From Chloroflexota bacterium (GTDB taxonomy: Bacteria > Chloroflexota > Dormibacteria > Aeolococcales > Aeolococcaceae): a stretch of DNA of 21,477 nucleotides. The notes under the pieces were generated by a model. That model had not been told where the DNA came from, searched no databases, and worked only from the letters and a program-made list of their open reading frames with translations. The stretch spans positions 1 to 21,477 of the forward strand of contig VBHE01000140.1 of NCBI GenBank assembly GCA_005889515.1, read 5' to 3'. Positions 14,081 through 21,477 of this stretch are shown here, piece by piece. The position numbers were made by a program, and so were the translations under genes. Positions within the stretch are counted from its first letter, which is position 1. Each line of letters opens with the position of its first letter.

Positions 14081-15450
14081 CTAGAACTGCCCGCACCCGG
14101 CTCCGTGCACCGCCGCCGTCAATTCCGGCAGGGGCTCGATCCGCGGCAGCACCCGCGCGTCCACCAGCGGCGCGAAGTCGCCCGTGGCCGGGTCCTGCGC
14201 GTAGTCCAACGCCGGCCCGTCCCGGAGCATCGACGCCAGCGCCGTGCAGAAGAGGTCGACGTCCGCCTCCGTGGTCGCGATGCTGAAGCTCGCCCGCACC
14301 GCCCCGGGGATGCTCGCCCGCTCCCCCCGCCGCAGCGCGTCGCGGATGTGGTGGGCCTCCGCGTCCGAGATGCCGAGCAGGTGGGTGATGTACGGATGCG
14401 CGCAGAAGCAGCCGTGCCGCACCCCGATGGCGTGCTCCGCGCTCAGCACCGCGGCGGCCAGGGCGTGGTGCATGCGCGGCAGGGTCAGCGTGACCACCCC
14501 GACCCGGTCGACCCCGGGGCCGTCCGGCCACAGCTGATGCCGGACGAGCCCGGGCAGCTCACTCAGCCCCGAGCACGCCCGGTCGAGAAGCGCACGCTCG
14601 TGCTGGGCGACCCGCTCCATCCCCACCTCCTCGAGCGTCGCGGCGGCGGCGGCGAGCGCGACCGCCCCGATGACGTTCGGAGATCCGGCCTCGAGCCGGT
14701 CGGGGAGCGCCGTCCAGAGCACCCCGTCGAGGGTGACGAAGTCGACCGCCCCGCCCCCGGCGAGCAGCGGCTCGCAGCTCGAGAGCAGCTCCGTCGACGC
14801 CACCAGGGCGCCCGTCCCGAAGGGGGCATGATGCGCCGGTGCGGCGCCAGCTGGGCGGCGTCGACGGCGATGAGCGCCCCGTGCTCGTGGGCGATGCGGG
14901 CCAGCTCGGCGACCGGCAGCACCTCCCCGGTGACGTTGCTCGCGCCGGTGACCGCGAGCACCGCGACCGGCCGTGCGGGGTCGCGCAGCGCTGCGGTGAC
15001 GGACTCGAGGAGCGCCTCGGGTGACGGCGGCGCCGGCAGCGTCACCACCGGAGCCACCCGCCGCCAGGGGAGCAGGTTGGCGTGGTGCTCGACCATGGTG
15101 GTGAGCACCACCTGTCCCTCGGGGATGCGCAGGCAGTGGGCGAGGTGGTTGATCGCGTCCGTCGTGTTGCGGACGAAGATGACCGAATCCGTCGGCCGGG
15201 CGCCGACGAAGCGGCCGACGGTCTCGCGCGCCGCCTCGTAGAGGCGGGTGGAGACCTGGGAGGTGAACCCGGCGCCGCGGTGGACGCTGGAGTACCAGGG
15301 CAGGGCCCGCTCGACCGCCTCGAGCACCGGGCGCATCGCCGGGGTGCTCGCGGCGGCGTCGAGGTTGACGTAGCGGCGCCGCCCGCCGGTGGCGAGGGGC
15401 ACCTCGAGGTCGGCGCCGACCAGGTTGGGCAGGGGGGGCGGGGCGGCCAT
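14081..15450 (-). pseudogene. Class V aminotransferase / cysteine desulfurase-like enzyme, frameshifted at the PLP-lysine region
   Basis: A PLP enzyme of the SufS/NifS type, about 456 residues as read. The N-terminal frame holds YVNLDAAASTPAMRPV, SSVHRGAGFTSQ, VIFVRNTTDAINHLAH, TTMVEHHANLLPWRR, VTGASNVTGEVLPV and the cofactor-binding IAVDAAQLAPHRRI. The frame then breaks near 14828. The rest continues in another frame from APFGTGALVASTELL through PLLAGGGAVDFVTLD, GSPNVIGAVAL, GVRHGCFCAHPY (the likely catalytic Cys loop) and a C-terminus ending GCGQF. The segment of about 18 residues that should contain the SGHK lysine holding PLP is missing, so the sequence as written could not be active. ATG 15450 is preferred over 15480 because a TACGCT box lies 9 nt upstream of it. 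No suf/isc genes are adjacent, so the substrate is uncertain. Confidence 0.88.
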
Positions 15451-15459
15451 GTCGCGGTC

Positions 15460-15465
15460 AGCGTA
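15460..15465 (-). promoter_or_regulatory. Candidate -10 box (TACGCT) for the desulfurase-like gene
   Basis: On the minus strand TACGCT ends 9 nt upstream of ATG 15450 and lies inside the longer alternative frame that would start at 15480, so it also supports the shorter start. Confidence 0.35.
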
Positions 15466-15514
15466 CCGCGACCGCGCCATCCGCCCCGCCCCGGCCCTCC
15501 CCCGATCGAGGGGC

Positions 15515-15931
15515 CTACCCCCTCGAGTGGTGCTTCGAGCTCGTGTGCGAGCTGGTGTGGTGGTGGGTGGTGGTGCCGGCGCTCATCGCCGTGCGCTGGG
15601 ACTTGCTCAGGTGCCCGCCGCAGGTGACGTTGCCCGAATCGCCGCTCGTGGTCACGCCGCTGCTGCCGCTGATCCCGGAGCCGGTGCTGGTGCTGCTCGA
15701 GCTGCCGCCGGCGGCGTTGCCGAGCGCGCCCACGAGCAGCTGGTCGAGCAGGCCGAGGCTGTTGCCGACCTGGTTCTGCCCGCCGAGGGCACCGTTGATG
15801 GAGTTGGAGCCGCCGCCGCTGCCGCCGCAGCCCGCGCCGGTCCCGCCCGACGAGGCATGCCCCACGACGGAGAGCGCGGAGGCGCTCAGAGTGGCCGCGG
15901 CCGCGAGCGCCGCGAGGTGCCGCATACGCAT
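15515..15931 (-). CDS. Small secreted Gly/Ser-rich protein with His-rich C-terminus
   Basis: A 138-residue hypothetical protein. ATG 15931 is chosen because AGGGAGGGGA lies 9 nt upstream and the signal peptide (MRMRHLAALAAAATLSASA) begins there. The mature part is Gly/Ser/Asn-rich, with one hydrophobic patch (NSLGLLDQLLVGALG) and two cysteines (in GAGCGGSG and NVTCGGH) that could pair. It ends TTTHHHTSSHTSSKHHSRG, with six His in the last nineteen residues, which is suggestive of metal binding. It lies 111 nt downstream of hutI on the same strand and may be read through from the hut operon or have its own promoter. It loosely resembles small cell-surface proteins such as chaplins, but I see no firm match. 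Function unknown. Confidence 0.68.
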   Translation of the reverse strand: MRMRHLAALAAAATLSASALSVVGHASSGGTGAGCGGSGGGSNSINGALGGQNQVGNSLGLLDQLLVGALGNAAGGSSSSTSTGSGISGSSGVTTSGDSGNVTCGGHLSKSQRTAMSAGTTTHHHTSSHTSSKHHSRG

Positions 15932-15994
15932 GATTGGTGTTCCCCTCCCTACCCAGTGATCGCCGGGCCACGCGGCCGTGCATCCTGTCCGACG

Positions 15995-16009
15995 ATCGGG
16001 ACCCCCGAT
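15995..16009. repeat. Short perfect hairpin between hutI and the small secreted protein gene
   Basis: ATCGGG-ACC-CCCGAT is a 6-bp inverted repeat with a 3-nt loop, bracketed by outer GTGCA/TGCAC arms. On the minus strand it lies after the hutI stop and 64 nt before the secreted-protein start. On that strand no T-run follows, so terminator or leader structure are both possible. Confidence 0.35.
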
Positions 16010-16042
16010 TGTTTGCACGTCTTGGTGCGTTCGTCCCGGGGA

Positions 16043-17269
16043 TCAGCCTGCCGCGGCCACCCTCCCCGCCCGGATGACCGTCCGCACCGGGTTGGCGCCA
16101 AGGTGGTAGCCGAGGTCGAGCCAGTGGGGGGTGTCGAGGATCGCGAGGTCGCAGCGCCTCCCCGGACGCAGCACGCCCCGGTCGGTGAGCCCCAGGGCCG
16201 CCGCCCCGCCGGCGGTGGCGGCGACCACCGCCTCGGCCGGGGTGAGGCCGCCGAGCGCCACCGCGAGGGCCACCATCAGGGGCATCGACTCGCTGTAGCA
16301 GGTGCCGGGGTTGCAGTCGGTCGCCACCGCCACCCGCGCGCCCGCCTCGAGCAGCCGCCGGCCCGGGGGCGGGGGGCCGCCGAGCACCAGCGACGCCCCG
16401 GGGAGGATGACCCCGACCACCCCGGCGGCGGCGAGGGCGGCGAGGTCGTCGTCGCCGGCGTGCTCGAGGTGGTCGGCGCTCACCGCGCCGAGGCGGGCGG
16501 CGAGCCGCGCCCCCCCGCCGCGGCTGCGCTGGTCGGCGTGGAGCTTGCCGCCGAGCCCGACGCGCCGCCCCGCCTCGAGCAGCCGGGCGCACTCCTCCAC
16601 CGTGTAGGCGCCCTGCTCGCAGAAGGCGTCGACGAAGCGGGCGAGCCGGGCGGCGCGCTCCACCCCGCGGGTGCACGCCCGCTCGACGAAGCCGGCGCGG
16701 TCGCCCTCGGGAAGGGCGTGGAGGGGGAGGTAGGTGGTGAGCACCTCGGGGAGCTCCGGGTCCTGCCCGAGGGCCAGCGCGGCGGCGAGCTGGCGGAGCT
16801 CGGCCTGATCCTCGAGCCCGTAGCCGCTCTTCACCTCGACGGTGGTGGTGCCGGAGCGGAGCATCCGCCGCGCCCGGGGCCGCGCCGCCGCCACCAGCTC
16901 CTCGAGCTCGCCCGCACGGGTGGCGGCCACCGTGGCCCGGATCCCGCCGCCGGCGTCGGCGATCTCCTCGTAGCTCCGCCCCGCGGCACGGGCTGCGTAC
17001 TCGTCAGAACGCTCCCCGAGCCAGACGAGGTGGCTGTGGGCGTCCACGAACCCGGGCACGACCGCGTTGCCCGCGGCGTCGACGACCACCGCGTCGGCGG
17101 CGAGCGGATGGGCGGCGACCTCGCCCTCCGTCCCCACCGCGCAGATCTCCCAGTCTCGCGCGGCGACCGCCCCGCCCTCGACCACCCCGGGCGCCGCGCC
17201 GCGCTCCGGGTCGCAGGTGACGAGCCGCCCGACGTTGCGCACCAGCAGGGTGGCGGCGGGCTCGGTCAC
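16043..17269 (-). CDS. hutI: Imidazolonepropionase
   Basis: A 408-residue amidohydrolase that opens imidazolone-5-propanoate to N-formimino-glutamate, the third step of histidine breakdown. Family residues seen are the metal pair H78/H80 in VPGFVDAHSHLVW, TTTVEVKSGYGL (substrate loop), H244 in KLHADQ, H267 in SADHLEHA, and the metal Asp D318 in ATDCNPGTCYSESMP. The start is GTG 17269, overlapping the hutG stop by 4 nt, as at the other junctions of this operon. Length and motif order are normal and the frame is intact. It is the last hut gene. Confidence 0.95.
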   Translation of the reverse strand: MTEPAATLLVRNVGRLVTCDPERGAAPGVVEGGAVAARDWEICAVGTEGEVAAHPLAADAVVVDAAGNAVVPGFVDAHSHLVWLGERSDEYAARAAGRSYEEIADAGGGIRATVAATRAGELEELVAAARPRARRMLRSGTTTVEVKSGYGLEDQAELRQLAAALALGQDPELPEVLTTYLPLHALPEGDRAGFVERACTRGVERAARLARFVDAFCEQGAYTVEECARLLEAGRRVGLGGKLHADQRSRGGGARLAARLGAVSADHLEHAGDDDLAALAAAGVVGVILPGASLVLGGPPPPGRRLLEAGARVAVATDCNPGTCYSESMPLMVALAVALGGLTPAEAVVAATAGGAAALGLTDRGVLRPGRRCDLAILDTPHWLDLGYHLGANPVRTVIRAGRVAAAG

Positions 17270-18198
17270 GCTCCGAGCGCCGCGGCCACGCCGCGCCGCC
17301 GCTGCACCAGCCCGGCGCAGAAGGCGAGGAACACCGAGCCCATGCAGCGCACCGTGGCGCCCGCGATGTCGGCGGCGGCGTCCACCTCGGTGAGGTCGAC
17401 GCCGCGGACCCGGGGATCGGCGCCGAGCAGGTGGGCGGCCTCCTGGAGCTGGGCGGGGTCGAGCCCGCCGGGCATGCTCGCCGGGCACGCGGGCGCGAAG
17501 GCACGGTCGAGCACGTCCATGTCGATGTCCACGTAGAGCCGCCGCACCCCCTGGCGATCGAGGACGTCGAGCACCTCGTCGAGCACCCTCGGCATCCCCG
17601 ACGAGCGCACCTCGGCGGCCCGGCGGACGTGCACCCCGCGATCCCGCGCCCAGCGCGCGTGCCCGGCGGCGTTGGCGAAGCCGTGGATGCCGATCTGCGC
17701 CACCCGCTCGCCGGGGAGACCGAGCTCGATGAGGTCGCGCACCGGGGTCCCGTTGCGGGGTCCGTCCACCGGTGGGCGCACGTCGTGATGGGCGTCGAAG
17801 GTGAGCAGTCCCCAGTCCTCGACGAGGTCGCCGCCGGCGAGGCCGCACATCGCCGGGCGGGTGACCGAGTTGTCGCCGCCGATGACCACGACAACGGGGG
17901 CGCGGGCGCCGGCCCCGGCGACCGCGGCCTGCACTCTCGCGTGCGCCGCGGAGGCGTCGTCGTCGCCCGCGTCCCCCTCCACGTCGCCGAGGTCGAGCAC
18001 GGCGAGCTCGTCGAGGTCGACGGCGTGGTCGCCGTCGAAGGTGCTGAAGCGGGTGAGACCCGCGCGGAAGGCGGCGGGGGTGAGCTGCGCCCGCGACCGG
18101 CTGATCGACGCCCGCGCCACGGGCGCGCCCAGCACCGCGAGCGCAACCCCGTCACCCGACCGGGCGCCGCCGTGCTCCAGCCACTCCCGCGCGTTCAC
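17266..18198 (-). CDS. hutG: Arginase-family formimidoylglutamase (HutG-type)
   Basis: A 310-residue ureohydrolase-fold protein. In the hut operon it should hydrolyse N-formimino-L-glutamate to glutamate and formamide. Metal-binding signatures are DAHHD (D135, H137, D139) and DIDMDVLD (D224, D226). The first motif reads GGDNS (107-111), so the usual His of GGDHS/GGGHE is Asn here. I believe related actinobacterial-type Hut arginase-family proteins share this, but it would alter one Mn site. Another segment is ACPASMPGGLDP. The start is GTG 18198, overlapping the hutU stop (GTGA). Assignment rests on family plus operon; agmatinase-like activity is less likely in this setting. Confidence 0.88.
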   Translation of the reverse strand: MNAREWLEHGGARSGDGVALAVLGAPVARASISRSRAQLTPAAFRAGLTRFSTFDGDHAVDLDELAVLDLGDVEGDAGDDDASAAHARVQAAVAGAGARAPVVVVIGGDNSVTRPAMCGLAGGDLVEDWGLLTFDAHHDVRPPVDGPRNGTPVRDLIELGLPGERVAQIGIHGFANAAGHARWARDRGVHVRRAAEVRSSGMPRVLDEVLDVLDRQGVRRLYVDIDMDVLDRAFAPACPASMPGGLDPAQLQEAAHLLGADPRVRGVDLTEVDAAADIAGATVRCMGSVFLAFCAGLVQRRRGVAAALGA

Positions 18199-19874
18199 CC
18201 GTCTCCCTCCTCCGAGGCGGGCATGGGGATGCGCACCCCGTGCTCCGCCGCCGCCGCCCGTGCCTCCGCGTACCCGGCGTCGGCGTGGCGCATCACCGCG
18301 GTGCCGGGATCGTTGGTCAGCACCAGCTCGCATCGCCGCGCGCCGAGCGCGGTGCCGTCGGCGACGATCTGGGCGCCGGCGTGGATGGAGCGGCCGATCC
18401 CGACTCCGCCGCCGTGGTGCACCGCCACCCAGGTCGCCCCCGAGGCGCAGGCGAGGAGCCCGTTCAGCACCGGCCAGTCGGCGATCGCGTCGCTGCCGTC
18501 CCGCATCGCCTCGGTCTCGCGGAAGGGCGACGCGACGCTGCCGCCGTCGAGGTGGTCGCGGCCGATGACGATCGGCGCCGCGACCTCGCCGCGGGCGACG
18601 AGCTCGTTGAAGCGCAGCCCGGCGAGGTGGCGCTCGCCCGCGCCGAGCCAGCAGATCCGTGCCGGCAGCCCCTGGAACGGCACCCGCTCGCGGGCGAGGC
18701 GCAGCCAGCGGTGGAGGCGGTCGTCGTCGGGGAAGAGCTCGGCCACGGCCCGGTCGGTGGCGGCGATGTCCGCGGGGTCGCCGCTCAGGGCCACCCAGCG
18801 GAAGGGGCCCCGCCCGCGGCAGAAGAGCGGCCGGAGGTAGGCGGGGACGAAGCCCGGATAGGAGAAGGCCTGGGCGAAGCCGCCCCGCCGCGCCTCGTCG
18901 CGCAGCGAGTTGCCGTAGTCGAACACCTCGGCGCCGCGGCGCTGGTAGGCGACCATCGCCGCGCAGTGGACCGCCATCGACTCGCGCGCACGGTCGACGT
19001 AGCCGGTGGGGTCGGCGGCGCGCAGCGCGGCCGCCTCCTCGACGCTCAGCCCCGCCGGGACGTACCCGCCGAGGGGGTCGTGGGCGCTCGTCTGATCGGT
19101 GACCACGTCCGCGGCGAGCCCGAGCGCGAGCAGCTCCGGCAGCGCCTCGGCGGCGTTCGCGGCGAGCCCCACGGAGAGCGCACGGCCCTCCTCGCGGGCG
19201 GTGTCGCAGCGGCGCACCGCGTCGTCGAGCGAGTCCGCCACCTCGTCGAGGTAGCCGATGGCGCGGCGGCGCTCCACCCGCTGGGGGTCGACGTCGAGGC
19301 AGAGGGCGACGCCGCCGTTCATCGTCACCGCCAGAGGCTGGGCTCCGCCCATCCCGCCCAGGCCGGAGGTGAGCACCAGCCGGCCGGCGAGGCTGCCGTC
19401 GAAGCGCTGCTCGGCGATCGCCGCGAAGGTCTCGTAGGTGCCCTGGAGGATCCCCTGGGTCCCGATGTAGATCCACGACCCAGCGGTCATCTGGCCGTAC
19501 ATGGTCAGCCCGGCCGCCTCGAGCCGCCAGAACTCCTCCCAGGTGGCCCAGGCGGGGACGAGCAGCGAGTTCGCGATGAGCACCCGCGGCGCCATCTCGT
19601 GGGTGCGGGTGACGCCGACCGGCTTGCCCGACTGCACCAGCAGGGTCTCGTCCTCGCGGAGGTCGCGCAGGCAGCCGACGATGGCGTCGAAGCAGTCCCA
19701 GGAGCGCGCCGCCCGGCCGGTGCCCCCGTAGACGACGAGCCGGTCCGGGTCCTCCGCCACCTCGGGGTCGAGGTTGTTCATCAGGCAGCGGAGCGCCGCC
19801 TCGGTCTGCCACGAGCGGCAGCTCAGCGCCGTGCCCCGCGGGGCGCGCACCGGCCGGGGTCCCGCGGCGCTCAC
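18195..19874 (-). CDS. hutU: Urocanate hydratase
   Basis: A 559-residue NAD+-dependent enzyme that converts urocanate to imidazolone-5-propanoate. Highly conserved segments run the full length: VRAPRGTALSCRSWQTEAALR, LMNNLDPEVAE, VVYGGTGRAARSWDCFDAIV, LLVQSGKPVGV, LTMYGQMTAGSWIYIGTQG, GLGGMGGAQPLAVTMNGG, TDQTSAHDPLGGYVP, FDYGNSLRDEA, LPARICWLGAGER (with the conserved Cys near the active site), IVIGRDHLDGGSVASPFRET and VAVHHGGGVGIGRSIHAG. The start is GTG 19874, overlapping the hutH stop by 4 nt. The frame is intact and the length is typical. Confidence 0.97.
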   Translation of the reverse strand: MSAAGPRPVRAPRGTALSCRSWQTEAALRCLMNNLDPEVAEDPDRLVVYGGTGRAARSWDCFDAIVGCLRDLREDETLLVQSGKPVGVTRTHEMAPRVLIANSLLVPAWATWEEFWRLEAAGLTMYGQMTAGSWIYIGTQGILQGTYETFAAIAEQRFDGSLAGRLVLTSGLGGMGGAQPLAVTMNGGVALCLDVDPQRVERRRAIGYLDEVADSLDDAVRRCDTAREEGRALSVGLAANAAEALPELLALGLAADVVTDQTSAHDPLGGYVPAGLSVEEAAALRAADPTGYVDRARESMAVHCAAMVAYQRRGAEVFDYGNSLRDEARRGGFAQAFSYPGFVPAYLRPLFCRGRGPFRWVALSGDPADIAATDRAVAELFPDDDRLHRWLRLARERVPFQGLPARICWLGAGERHLAGLRFNELVARGEVAAPIVIGRDHLDGGSVASPFRETEAMRDGSDAIADWPVLNGLLACASGATWVAVHHGGGVGIGRSIHAGAQIVADGTALGARRCELVLTNDPGTAVMRHADAGYAEARAAAAEHGVRIPMPASEEGDG

Positions 19875-21402
19875 GAGAGCGCCCGCCCGCAGGCGCTCTC
19901 CACCGCGGTCCGCCAGCCGCCCTCGGCGAGCCAGCCCTCGGCTGCGGCGAGGTCGCCGGCGAGGGGACGGTCGGCCTCGAGCCGCGGCACCCGCCGGCGC
20001 AGCGAGGCGAGGAGCGCCGCGGTCCCCGGCCCGGGCCGCTGCGGACGGCGCAGCTCCAGCGCCTGGGCGGCGGCGACCGTCTCCACGGCGAGCACCCGGC
20101 GGAGGTCGTCCACGCAGCGGCGGGTGCGCAGCGCCGCGGTCCATCCCATGGAGACGTGGTCCTCCTGGCCGGCGCTCACCGGCACGCTCTGGTTGGCGAT
20201 CGGGGCGGCGGCGGCGCGGAGCGCGGTGACGCAGCCCGCGGCGGTGTACTGGGCGATCATCAGCCCGCTGTTCACCCCCGGGTCGGCGCTCAGGAAGGCG
20301 GGCAGCCCGCGGGACCGTGCCGGGTCGAGGAGGCGGTCGACCCGCCGCTCGCTGATGGCGGCGAGGTCGGCGCAGAGCGAGGCGAGCATGTCGGCGGCGT
20401 AGGCGAGCCCCTGGCCGTGGAAGTTCCCGGAGCTCACCACCTCGCCGCGGTCGACGAGCACCAGCGGGTTGTCGACGACCGCGGCGAGCTCGCGCTCGAC
20501 GGTGGTGCGGGCGACGGCGCAGAGGTCGCGGGCGGCGCCGTGCACCTGGGGCGCGCAGCGCAGCGAGTAGGCGTCCTGCACGGCGTGGTGGGAGGCGCGG
20601 TGCGACGCCACCAGCGGGCTGCCGGAGAGGAGCAGCCGCAGGTTGGCGGCGGACGCCTGCTGGCCCGGCGCCGGGCGCAGCGCCACCACCTCCTCGTCGT
20701 ACGCGCTCTCGGTGGCGAGCAGGGCCTCGACGCTCATGGCGCAGGCGCAGTCGGCGGCGACGAGCAGCACCTCGACGTCGGCGACGGCCATCGCGAGGGT
20801 GGCGGCCATCGCGTCGGTGCCGTTGATCAGCGCCAGCCCCTCCTTCGGCTCGACGGTCACCGCCTCGAGCCCCGCGGCGGCGAGCGCCGGCGCCGCCGGC
20901 TCGGCCGCCCCGCCGGGACCGGCGACCCAGCCCTCGCCGAGCAGGCAGAGGGCGGCGTGGGCGAGCGGGGCGAGGTCGAGGCGCCGAGCGAGCCCAGCTC
21001 GGGGACGTGGGGGACCACCCCCGCGTTGAGCAGCGCGACCATCGCCTCGACGAGCGCCGGCCGCACCCCGGAGTAGCCGGCGCAGAGGGTGCGGGCGCGG
21101 AGGAGGAGCATGCCCCGCACCACCTCGGCGTCGAGCGGCGGCCCCATCCCCGCCGCGTGGCTGCGCACCACCGCCGCCTGGAGGGTGGAGCGGTGCTCGC
21201 GCCCGATCGCCCTGTCCGCGAGGGCCCCGAAGCCGGTGGTGACCCCGTAGACGACACGGTCGCGGCGGTCGAGGTCGTCGACGACCGCCCGGGACGCGGC
21301 CATCCGCTGCCGCGCCGTCTCCCCCACCTCCACCCGCACCCCGCCGCGGGCGACGGCGAGGACCTGCTCGACGGAGAGCGGCGACCCGTCGAGAACGATC
21401 AT
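19871..21402 (-). pseudogene. hutH: Histidine ammonia-lyase, frameshifted at the MIO Ala-Ser-Gly motif
   Basis: The first histidine-degradation enzyme, releasing ammonia to give urocanate. The N-terminal frame (from ATG 21402) contains YGVTTGFG (Y52) and runs to PELGSLGAS (A141, S142). There it should read SGDLAPLAH, where Ala-Ser-Gly self-cyclises into the MIO electrophile. The sequence instead reads AST and leaves the frame. LAPLAHAALCLLGEGW and the rest (KEGLALINGTDAM, QDAYSLRCAPQVHG, NPLVL, SSGNFHGQ, QYTAAGC, SAGQEDHVSMGW) continue in another frame to the stop at 19871. Restoring four bases (equivalent to GGCG on the coding strand) near 20976-20979 would rebuild both frame and motif. Everything else is intact, so a small sequencing or assembly deletion is the simplest cause. 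As written, no active enzyme could be made. Confidence 0.93.
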
Positions 21403-21409
21403 CCCGCGG

Positions 21410-21415
21410 AGGGTA
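21410..21415 (-). promoter_or_regulatory. Candidate -10 box (TACCCT) for the hut operon
   Basis: On the minus strand TACCCT lies exactly 7 nt before ATG 21402, the spacing for a leaderless transcript. No Shine-Dalgarno-like sequence precedes this start, which fits. Confidence 0.45.
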
Positions 21416-21430
21416 GCGCCGGCGCTGCGC

Positions 21431-21436
21431 TATCGT
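21431..21436 (+). promoter_or_regulatory. Candidate -10 box (TATCGT) for a divergent gene
   Basis: TATCGT lies in the 69-nt gap upstream of hutH, pointing away from it. It would give a leader of about 30 nt containing TGAGGT (21459-21464), 7 nt before ATG 21472. Confidence 0.35.
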
Positions 21437-21471
21437 GGATCCCTCGCACCCGCACCCCTGAGGTCGCCCCG

Positions 21472-21477
21472 ATGCGC
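21472..21477 (+). CDS. Probable start of a divergent gene, cut by the window edge
   Basis: Only Met-Arg is visible. A TGAGGT ribosome-site-like sequence 7 nt upstream and a -10-like TATCGT before it support a start here. A gene divergent from hutH is often a hut regulator or transporter, but nothing of its product can be seen. Confidence 0.35.

Noticed and set aside
15960..16018. Longer N-terminus for the small His-rich secreted protein (start at 16018)
   Set aside because: The extra residues place the signal peptide internally, while a strong ribosome site sits just before ATG 15931.
1..21477. Prophage, insertion sequence, tRNA/rRNA genes or a defence island
   Set aside because: No transposase, integrase, tRNA-like cloverleaf, terminal repeats or nuclease genes are visible; the gene content is metabolic and envelope-related.

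Overview
The window is about 21.5 kb of very GC-rich bacterial DNA with many GTG starts and tightly packed genes. A surface protein ends in a VPKTG/hydrophobic/Arg sorting-type tail. Several genes have a TANNNT -10 box only 7-11 nt upstream of the start codon, which suggests leaderless or very short leaders. Together these point to a monoderm, high-GC soil-type lineage such as Dormibacterota, Chloroflexota or an actinobacterium. This placement is an inference from style and was not tested by a search.

Layout. 10-2229 (+): a two-component system (OmpR-type regulator with a broken frame, then a membrane histidine kinase). 2371-2985 (+): a secreted Asp/Lys-rich protein with a sortase-like tail. 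3008-4059 (-): CcdA-type thiol-electron transporter coupled to a TusA-like protein. 4099-8215 (-): a secreted, membrane-anchored beta-propeller (BNR) protein, a MoxR AAA+ ATPase, a CoxE-like VWA protein and a RidA-family protein, tightly spaced. 8248-9515 (-): purA, frameshifted. 9576-11316 (+): a CPBP-type membrane protease overlapping a second secreted propeller-like, membrane-anchored protein. 11431-11886 (+): a small secreted protein with a His-rich tail, followed by a run of RNA hairpins and a strong intrinsic terminator (11985-12020). 12060-14044 (+): a YyaL/DUF255 thioredoxin-fold protein, frameshifted. 14081-15450 (-): a class V aminotransferase/cysteine desulfurase-like enzyme, frameshifted. 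15515-15931 (-): a second small secreted protein with a His-rich tail. 16043-21402 (-): hutHUGI, a complete four-step histidine-to-glutamate pathway with hutH frameshifted. The last six bases appear to start a divergent + strand gene.

How the genes relate. hutH-U-G-I form one transcription unit whose three junctions are all the same 4-nt GTGA start/stop overlap. The same overlap couples ccdA to the TusA-like gene and the propeller gene to moxR. MoxR plus a VWA protein is a known chaperone-like pairing for maturing metalloenzymes or large complexes. Here no CO dehydrogenase gene is in view and the coupled partner is an exported beta-propeller, so the client is open.

The most striking feature is that five otherwise well-conserved genes (response regulator, purA, yyaL-like, desulfurase-like, hutH) each contain one short internal deletion that shifts the frame, and the kinase HAMP region looks shortened in frame. 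Two of the gaps fall on catalytic motifs: the MIO Ala-Ser-Gly of HutH and the PLP lysine segment of the desulfurase. Since purA is normally essential, sequence or assembly error is the leading explanation, but the pattern should be checked against reads. I saw no tRNA or rRNA gene, insertion sequence or CRISPR array.
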